Assembly: GCA_026914155.1 (NCBI GenBank)
Contig: JAPPGH010000003.1
Location: 1 to 64,000 of the forward strand
Origin: Candidatus Palauibacter rhopaloidicola
GTDB lineage: Bacteria; Gemmatimonadota; Gemmatimonadetes; Palauibacterales; Palauibacteraceae
Reading direction: 5' to 3'
DNA: 64,000 nucleotides
A program made the translations under genes and the position numbers. Positions 57,981-64,000 of the stretch are shown one piece after another (position 1 is the first letter of the stretch; every line of letters begins with the position of its first letter). Under the pieces are notes generated by a model. It saw nothing but the letters and a program-made list of their open reading frames with translations. It did not search any database and was not told the DNA's origin.

Positions 57981-60773
57981 GTGGCGGCTTCAAAGACTCT
58001 CGTGAATCGCGGCAGCATCACGATGGGCCTCTCGCTCCTCGCGGTTCTGTCCTGCGGCGACTCCGCCACGGCTCCGGCCCCGCCACCTCCGCCCGTTCCT
58101 CCTCCCGTCCCCCGGCCGACGACCGTGTCCGTGAGCCCGGCCACGTCCGAGTTGACGGCGCTGGGCGAGACGGTCCAGCTGACGGCCGAAGTCCGCGACC
58201 AGGATGGGCGGACGATGACGGGAGCCGCCGTGACCTGGGCGAGCGACGCCGCGGCGGTGGCAACCGTGAACTCGACGGGGCTGGCGACGGCGGTGGCGAA
58301 CGGTACGGCGACGATCACCGCAACCGCGGGCGACGCGTCGGGAAGCACCTCGCTGACGGTGGCCCAAGCAGTCAGCGCGGTAGCTGTGATGTCGCCCGCC
58401 GACACGCTGGAGGTGGGAGACACACTGCGCCTGGTCGCCGCGGCGACGGACGCGAACGGACACGCCGTGGCGGAGGCGACGTTCGCATGGTCTTCGAGCG
58501 ACGCGTCGGTGGTCGACGTGGACGGGTCGGGGCTGGCCACGGCGGTCGCCGTGGGAACGGCGGTTGTGACGGCCACGTCGTCGGACGTGTCGGGGAGCGC
58601 GGAACTCGTGGTCATCCCGGCGGTCGGCGCGGTGACGGTGCAGCCGGACACGGTGCGGTTCACCGCTCTCGGCCAGTCGGCTCAGTTGTCTGCGGATGTT
58701 CGCGACCATGACGGGCGCGCGCTGCCGGGTGTGGCGGTGTCGTGGTCGAGCGCCGACGCCGCTGTGGCGGCGGTGGACTCGCTGGGACGGGTCAGGGCCG
58801 TGGGCGCCGGCGCGACCGTGGTGGCCGCCGCGGCGGGCAGGGCGGCGGGCGAGGCGGTCGTGACCGTGACGCAGTCGGCGCACCTGGTCGTGGTGTCGCC
58901 GGCGGCGGCGACGATCGCGCCGGGCGACACGCTGCGGCTTGCGGCGGAGGCGTTCGACGAAGACGGCCGCGCGGTCCTCGGGGCGGGGTTCGGCTGGTCG
59001 TCAGGGGACCGTTCGGTGGCGACGGTCGATCCATCGGGTCTCGTGCGTGGTGTCGACGCGGGCACGGCCACGATCACGGCTACGGCGGGAGACGCGCGCG
59101 GAACCGCGCAGCTCACGGTCGCGAACTCGGACCGGGCGACGCTGGAGGCGTTCTACCGCGCGACAAACGGACCGAACTGGGTCGACAGCGAGAACTGGCT
59201 CACGGATGCCCCGCTCGACGACTGGTATGGCGTCGACACGGATGGAGAAGGGCGGGTTGTACGGATTGTTCTTGAAGGCACGGTCGATTCCGCTGGCGCG
59301 AGGCGCACGCCGCACGGCCTGACCGGCTCGATCCCCCCGCAACTGACTCGACTCATGAGCCTTACCGAGCTGAGCCTCCGGCTGAACGAACTCACGGGAC
59401 CGATCCCGCCGGAACTCGGAGACCTCATCCACCTTGGGGGATTGGACCTGCACGGAAACGCACTGGCCGGCTCGATTCCCCCGGAACTTGGAAACCTGTC
59501 CCGTCTGAGGCGGCTGTCGCTTTCCAGCAACAACCTGACGGGCCCGATCCCGGCGGTGCTGGGCCGCCTGTCGGAACTGGGAGAGCTGTACCTCTACCAC
59601 AACGATCTTGAAGGCCCGATCCCGACCGAACTCGGGAACCTGTCCGGCATGGAGCAGCTGTACCTCTACGGAAACGACCTTGAGGGTCCGGTCCCACCCG
59701 GACTCGGAAACCTGTCCCGCCTGGAGCAACTGCGCCTTGACCGCAACGACCTCGAAGGCCCCATTCCGCACGGCTTGCTGCAACTCGCCGATCTGGTGCG
59801 GCTCGACTTCCGGCGGAACGACGGTCTCTGCGCCCCGGGCACCGCCCCATTCGCGGCGTGGCTTCAGGGCATCGAGGAAGGCGAAGGGCCTTTCTGCAAC
59901 CACGCCGACCGCGAAGCGCTCGAGGACCTCCATGAGAGCGCGGCCGGCTCCGGATGGCGGGACTCCGACGGCTGGCTCGCGACCCAGGTGTTGGCAGACT
60001 GGCACGGGGTCACGGCCGATTCCCTAGGCCGAGTGACGGGACTCGATCTCACCGACAACGGTCTCACGGGCAGACTTCCCGTTTCTCTGCGCGACCTGGG
60101 CGAGATGACCCACCTGCGGATCGGCGACAATGAGCTTTCGGGCCGACTGCCGCTGGACTTCGCCGCGCTCCCGCTGGTCGAGTTCCACTATGCGGGCACG
60201 CTGCTTTGCGTCCCCGACGACGACACCTTCCTGAGCTGGCTGACCGGCATTCCGACGCACGAGGGAACCGGGGCGGCGTGCGACGGTCTCTCGGACCGGG
60301 ACATCCTCGAAGTTCTCTACGAAGCAACCGGTGGCCAGAACTGGCGCAACCACGACGGCTGGCTGACGGACGCACCGTTGGATGCCTGGTACGGCGTCGA
60401 TGCCGACCGTAGCGGCCACGTGAGTCAGCTGTCGCTGGCATATAACGGTCTTGCGGGCAGGATCCCGCCGGAACTCGGCAAACTTCAGCAGCCCTTCGGG
60501 TTGAGCCTCCACGGGAACGCCCTCACGGGGCCCATCCCGCCGGAGCTCGGAGACCTCTCCCGTCTGAGGTGGCTGTACCTTTCCGCCAACGACCTCACGG
60601 GGCCGATCCCGCCGGAACTCGGCAGCCTGCCCCTACTGGAGTGGCTTTCCCTTAACCACAACAATCTCGAGGGGCCGATCCCCGCGGAACTCGGAAACAG
60701 CCACCGCCTCCAGCGGCTGTATCTCTACGAGAACCGTCTCCGGGGGCCGATTCCGCCCGAACTAGTAGAATAA
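57981..60773 (+). CDS. Big2-domain and leucine-rich-repeat lipoprotein
   Basis: 930 residues from GTG 57981 (AAGGG seven bases upstream). The signal ends LLAVLSC (lipid Cys ~25), followed by a Pro-rich linker. Residues ~45-390 form four Big2-type Ig-like domains (AAVTWASDAAAVATVNSTGLATAVANGTATI and similar). Residues ~390-930 carry bacterial LRRs of plant-like type (LxGPIPPELGNLSRLRRL), in two blocks, each opening with a RATLEAFYRATNGPNW-like lead. The last residues PIPPELVE stop halfway through an LRR unit with no cap, at the point where base composition turns AT-rich. The 3' end was probably lost or replaced. Surface-exposed binding role inferred. Confidence 0.88.
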   Translation: MAASKTLVNRGSITMGLSLLAVLSCGDSATAPAPPPPPVPPPVPRPTTVSVSPATSELTALGETVQLTAEVRDQDGRTMTGAAVTWASDAAAVATVNSTGLATAVANGTATITATAGDASGSTSLTVAQAVSAVAVMSPADTLEVGDTLRLVAAATDANGHAVAEATFAWSSSDASVVDVDGSGLATAVAVGTAVVTATSSDVSGSAELVVIPAVGAVTVQPDTVRFTALGQSAQLSADVRDHDGRALPGVAVSWSSADAAVAAVDSLGRVRAVGAGATVVAAAAGRAAGEAVVTVTQSAHLVVVSPAAATIAPGDTLRLAAEAFDEDGRAVLGAGFGWSSGDRSVATVDPSGLVRGVDAGTATITATAGDARGTAQLTVANSDRATLEAFYRATNGPNWVDSENWLTDAPLDDWYGVDTDGEGRVVRIVLEGTVDSAGARRTPHGLTGSIPPQLTRLMSLTELSLRLNELTGPIPPELGDLIHLGGLDLHGNALAGSIPPELGNLSRLRRLSLSSNNLTGPIPAVLGRLSELGELYLYHNDLEGPIPTELGNLSGMEQLYLYGNDLEGPVPPGLGNLSRLEQLRLDRNDLEGPIPHGLLQLADLVRLDFRRNDGLCAPGTAPFAAWLQGIEEGEGPFCNHADREALEDLHESAAGSGWRDSDGWLATQVLADWHGVTADSLGRVTGLDLTDNGLTGRLPVSLRDLGEMTHLRIGDNELSGRLPLDFAALPLVEFHYAGTLLCVPDDDTFLSWLTGIPTHEGTGAACDGLSDRDILEVLYEATGGQNWRNHDGWLTDAPLDAWYGVDADRSGHVSQLSLAYNGLAGRIPPELGKLQQPFGLSLHGNALTGPIPPELGDLSRLRWLYLSANDLTGPIPPELGSLPLLEWLSLNHNNLEGPIPAELGNSHRLQRLYLYENRLRGPIPPELVE

Positions 60774-61341
60774 ATGATAGGTCATGTAATATCAACGTGT
60801 TAGTAATTCTGATCGAGCGCATGTATCACTTCACGTATACAGACATGAGCGAGAGCTTACGCGACGGTATCGGAAGTCCGTAGACACCCAAGCGTGTCAA
60901 GCCGCGAATAAAGGTCGAACCCACGGTCCGACCGAACGGTTGCCCGCAGAGGGGTTGCGAGCAAACCTACGGAAGCCGAGCGGCGCGTGGCCTCTTGACT
61001 GACCAGCCTGGCACCCAGCCCTACGGGCGAGTGAGATCGGCGCGCGCCCGTCCGGTCTCTGTTTGCTATCTCCGATTGCGCCAACTTGGCCATCCAGGCC
61101 CATCACGCCTGCTCGCGCAGTTGCGTCGTCACTCACCCTGCCCCCCCTCGCCGCCGTTCGAGCGATCCACTGATCCCCTCCGCCAACCTCCGAAGCCGGG
61201 GCAGCGCGGATGTCGGGGCACCGAGCCTCGGCGCGAACCTCGTCCGTTGCTCGTGGGACGATAGGGGCGACCCTTGGGAATGCCACCCTACGGAGGACAC
61301 ATCCGTTCGCTGGCCGCAATCGGTTGGGTTAGATTGCCACC
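60774..61341. other. AT-shifted intergenic segment, no gene seen
   Basis: 568 bases. The first ~100 are markedly AT-rich compared with everything upstream and contain no gene. The minus-strand open frame 60897-61319 has no recognisable protein pattern and no RBS. I see no tRNA, att repeat or transposase remnant, although the segment sits exactly between a truncated gene and a probable acquired operon. TAGATT (61330-61335) ends six bases before ATG 61342, with TTCGCT 18 bases further upstream. This is a weak candidate for a leaderless promoter. Confidence 0.5.
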
Positions 61342-62892
61342 ATGCCACCTCTCGCGCTCAAGCCGGATTCCAGCTTCTTTCGGAAGATTGCCCTCGGCGC
61401 GGTGGGCAGCAGACACGTGGCGCACGATCTGGAACGGCTGGGCCACCAAGTCGTCGAGCTCGAACGCGGCGCGATGGACACGAAGCTCTGGAAGGATGTC
61501 AAGCGCAAGCGCGTCCGCATTCCAGACCTCGTTTGTGAACTGTGCGGACTTCGCATCGAGAGCCGTGCGAAGGCGAGGCCCGACTTGTCGATGTCCCATA
61601 GCTCCTCGGACCATGAGCGCGCGTGGGACTTCGGTATGGTGAACGCCGACGTAATCGCCTTCCCGGTCTGCAAGGCAGGCGAAGATGAACAGTGGAGCGC
61701 CGGTCGGCTTCAGGAATCGGTCTCCTACTGGCACGAACGCAACTGGATCCGGTGGCATGCTGAAGGCACGGTAAACTACGTGCGCGTCGCTCGGTTCAGG
61801 GCCGTGTCGCGGGACGGTGAGACGACCAAGGGCGTTACCGAAGGATCGGAGACCAGCGTCACATGGAAGGCGTGGTTCTCCAGCCGAGACGGCTTTGTAG
61901 AATCGGTCACGGGTCAGAGGATCACGACTGTTCGAGCTAGCGACGGACATCGTTACACTCGGACGGTTCCCGAAGAGCTCCGAATCACCGTGGCCGTGGG
62001 CGAGGAAATCGCGCTCAATCAGATCCTCGCGTCGAGAGTCAGGCCGGAGACCGATGACGACCTTCGCTGCCCCGGTGTTTGGCCCGAGGGCCACCTTTCG
62101 CAGCTTCTGGCGTCCCGTGAGCGGACTCAACGGTTCACCGGGGTGAAGCTCGCGAGGCTCCGACGGAAGGATTCCGTTTGGGCGACCGTTGCGAGTCTCG
62201 AGCGCGATCGTGAAGAGGACATGTACATCCGGTTGGAGGCAGCAGCGTATCTTGTCGCTGTCCGTGGCGAGAGTGCAGAGCACCTCTTCGCACCGTACTT
62301 GGCGAGTCCCGACCAGCAGATCCGACTGGAGGCGGTCATTTCGTTGGGGGAAGCTGGCACCGATGAGTGCGTGAGGATGCTGAGCGCCATCCTCGACGAT
62401 CATCAGCGCCCGTACTTCGCGCGTAGCGCGGCGGCTTGGTCGTTGAGCCGCATCGGCGGTTTGGAAGCGTGCTCACGCCTAGTGAGGGCGTTTGCGGATG
62501 TGGACCAAGACCTCCGTGAGGAGGCCCTTGAGGGCATCGTCACCCTGGACTCAGACGCTGTACCGGTACTTCTTGCAGGGTTGCAAGAAATGGAGCCGGC
62601 GATCGCGGCGGGGTGTGCCGAGGCGCTGCGCCAGCACGGCGCGGTGTCAGACGAGACCCTCCGAGAGCTCACGGCACAGCTTGCCAGTGGTAACCCCTCC
62701 GTATGGGCCGTTTGGTTGGTCGGTCACCTGCCTAGAGAACCGCTGGCGGGTGCGGTGGCGGATCTTCAAGAAACGGCACCGGAACTCCACTACGCGATTA
62801 CGCTGCTTTGGTCGTTCGTCGAGAGCTGGATAGCGCGGCGGTGGGAACTGCAGCCGGATGCGAACCTCCCCGATAGGAATGATGGACGATGA
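61342..62892 (+). CDS. HEAT-repeat protein with nuclease-like N-terminus (candidate restriction endonuclease)
   Basis: 516 residues. Residues ~15-110 look like a restriction-nuclease fold: an alpha helix HVAHDLERLGHQVVEL, then RIPDLVCELCGLRIESRAKA with Pro-Asp at 61-62, Glu 73, Lys 77 and a CxxC, then a strand VNADVIAFPVC. The PD…ExxxK spacing is close to but not the canonical PD-(D/E)XK. Residues ~130-265 are beta-rich. Residues ~270-500 are HEAT-like helical pairs (MYIRLEAAAYLVAVRGE, QIRLEAVISLGEAGTDE, ARSAAAWSLSRIGG, LREEALEGIVTLDSD). No Shine-Dalgarno; codon usage is less GC-biased than in neighbours. The stop overlaps the methyltransferase start as ATGA. Restriction function is inferred from this pairing. 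Confidence 0.75.
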   Translation: MPPLALKPDSSFFRKIALGAVGSRHVAHDLERLGHQVVELERGAMDTKLWKDVKRKRVRIPDLVCELCGLRIESRAKARPDLSMSHSSSDHERAWDFGMVNADVIAFPVCKAGEDEQWSAGRLQESVSYWHERNWIRWHAEGTVNYVRVARFRAVSRDGETTKGVTEGSETSVTWKAWFSSRDGFVESVTGQRITTVRASDGHRYTRTVPEELRITVAVGEEIALNQILASRVRPETDDDLRCPGVWPEGHLSQLLASRERTQRFTGVKLARLRRKDSVWATVASLERDREEDMYIRLEAAAYLVAVRGESAEHLFAPYLASPDQQIRLEAVISLGEAGTDECVRMLSAILDDHQRPYFARSAAAWSLSRIGGLEACSRLVRAFADVDQDLREEALEGIVTLDSDAVPVLLAGLQEMEPAIAAGCAEALRQHGAVSDETLRELTAQLASGNPSVWAVWLVGHLPREPLAGAVADLQETAPELHYAITLLWSFVESWIARRWELQPDANLPDRNDGR

Positions 62893-63884
62893 AGCTGGAC
62901 CTGCCGAGCGACAAGCAGGTGTATCGTACGCCTCGCGGTCTCCAGCTGTGGGGGGATAGCGCGGAGCTGCTTGGACATCTGCCGGAACAATCGGTGGACC
63001 TGGTCATGACCAGCCCTCCCTTCGCGCTGTTGCGGCAGAAGGCCTACGGTAACGAGGAGCAGGACAAGTACGTCGAATGGCTGGGGAAGTTCGGAGAGGC
63101 TGCGTTCCGCGTGCTGAAGGACAGTGGCAGCTTCGTTCTCGACCTCGGCGGAGCCTACAAGCGCGGCAAACCCGTGCGTTCGCTCTACAACTACCGCGTG
63201 TTGCTGGACTTCTGTGATCGCCTCGGCTACGAGTTGGCGGAAGAGTTTTTCTGGTTCAATCCGTCGAAGCTGCCCTCGCCCATTGAATGGGTCAACAAGC
63301 GGAAGATCCGAGCCAAGGACTCGGTCAACACGGTTTGGTGGTTTTCCCGAACGGCTGAGCCAAAGGCGGATGTCACTCGCGTCCTAGTGCCGTATTCCGA
63401 GCGTATGAAGGCGCTGCTCAAAAACCCCGAGAAATTTTACCGACCCCAATCGCGACCCTCCGGACACGACATCGCCAAGACGTTCGGCAAGGACAACGGC
63501 GGTGCCATTCCCTCGAACCTCCTGCAGATTCCGAACACGGAAAGCAACTCGGGCTACCTGCGGCGGTGCAAGATGATGGGGCGAGACAGACACCCTGCGA
63601 GGTTCCCCAGCGCGCTGCCACGGTTCTTCATTCAATTCCTCACCGACCCGGAAGACCTAGTCTTGGATATCTTCTCTGGGTCCAACACCACGGGCCACGT
63701 CGCGGAGGAACTCGGTCGTCGGTGGATCAGCATGGAACTCAACCGTGACTACGCGGCCCTATCGGCCGTACGCTTCATGGATGGCTGGAGTGACGACGAG
63801 GTGCGTGAAGCGATTAAGCGCCTCGATGCCGGTGAGGTCGTCGAGCTCTACCTCGGGTTGTTGCTTCATGGAATCCCGGGATGA
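62889..63884 (+). CDS. DNA methyltransferase, beta class (probable N4-cytosine)
   Basis: 331 residues. Motif IV TSPPF (41-45) precedes motif I LDIFSGSNTTG (259-269), the beta-class order. (S)PP(F/Y) after a Ser/Thr suggests N4-methylcytosine, though N6-adenine cannot be excluded. HPARFPSALPRFFIQFL (~235-251) is the family's conserved motif X-type segment, and RRWISMELNRDY is motif II. ATG 62889 overlaps the upstream stop as ATGA, so it is coupled to the HEAT protein. The central target-recognition stretch (~120-220) is unlike enzymes I can recall, so the site recognised is unknown. GC content is visibly lower than in the rest of the window. Confidence 0.92.
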   Translation: MKLDLPSDKQVYRTPRGLQLWGDSAELLGHLPEQSVDLVMTSPPFALLRQKAYGNEEQDKYVEWLGKFGEAAFRVLKDSGSFVLDLGGAYKRGKPVRSLYNYRVLLDFCDRLGYELAEEFFWFNPSKLPSPIEWVNKRKIRAKDSVNTVWWFSRTAEPKADVTRVLVPYSERMKALLKNPEKFYRPQSRPSGHDIAKTFGKDNGGAIPSNLLQIPNTESNSGYLRRCKMMGRDRHPARFPSALPRFFIQFLTDPEDLVLDIFSGSNTTGHVAEELGRRWISMELNRDYAALSAVRFMDGWSDDEVREAIKRLDAGEVVELYLGLLLHGIPG

Positions 63885-64000
63885 GGACCGGGTGCCTGAA
63901 GATCAGCGGGACCGACTACTCGTGGCAGTGCAGAGTTGAGGTATTAGCGACTGAGAAAGAGTCTCGGTCGGGCGTAGTGCATTGATCGCGACTACAACGC

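Noticed and set aside
60897-61319. 140-residue minus-strand open frame
   Set aside because: No RBS, no domain, biased composition; looks like chance open frame in intergenic DNA.

Overview
This 64-kb window is dense, GC-rich bacterial chromosome. It carries about 45 supportable genes on both strands and no rRNA or tRNA that I can recognise. The gene content resembles Gemmatimonadota, possibly a host-associated member: ankyrin proteins in secreted form, a DUF1592/DUF1552/ankyrin set, many TolB-like beta-propeller hydrolases, amidases, a GYD protein and very many lipoproteins. This assignment is inferred from family mix; no marker gene is present.

Layout. 1-5.7 kb is accessory: two tandem secreted ankyrin paralogues joined by an ATGA overlap, a 5'-truncated P4-type integrase, and small secreted or lipid-anchored proteins around an 11-G tract. 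6-10.7 kb holds an acyl-CoA synthetase, a beta-propeller/CehA-type lipoprotein and a GYD protein. 10.7-16.8 kb is the DUF1592 > DUF1552 > ankyrin operon. 16.9-23.7 kb is a minus-strand operon (ppsA > amino-acid permease > aldo-keto reductase-RidA fusion > 2-TM/FMN-dependent hydroxyacid dehydrogenase). It faces ppsR, which regulates PEP synthase. 24.6-32.8 kb holds a propeller-amidohydrolase, a secreted creatininase-like protein, and an overlapping amidase > TesB > NHL-lipoprotein operon. 32.8-40.2 kb holds two barrel-less TonB-plug-like proteins, a class III aminotransferase, an aldo-keto reductase, a Tat-exported glycosylasparaginase, a VapBC-type module with a clear inverted-repeat operator, and a DapB homologue lacking the catalytic His pair.

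40.2-46.6 kb encodes one giant lipoprotein: 19 Ig/cadherin-like repeats ending in a leishmanolysin-like (M8) metalloprotease. 47-57.5 kb holds a serine hydrolase > CocE esterase > propeller operon, an outer-membrane barrel, a Tat-lipoprotein amidase, a bacterial deoxyhypusine-synthase-like enzyme and a predicted exported SurE. 57.5-60.8 kb holds a membrane protein and a Big2/LRR lipoprotein that stops inside an LRR unit. After an abrupt AT-rich junction the window ends with an overlapping pair: a HEAT-repeat protein with a nuclease-like N-terminus and a beta-class DNA methyltransferase. This pair is the best candidate for an undescribed restriction or defence system.

Together the genes suggest a scavenging lifestyle: many exported hydrolases for amides, peptides and esters, amino-acid import, and gluconeogenic re-entry through PEP synthase. 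Long antisense ORFs are common here because of the high GC and were not annotated.
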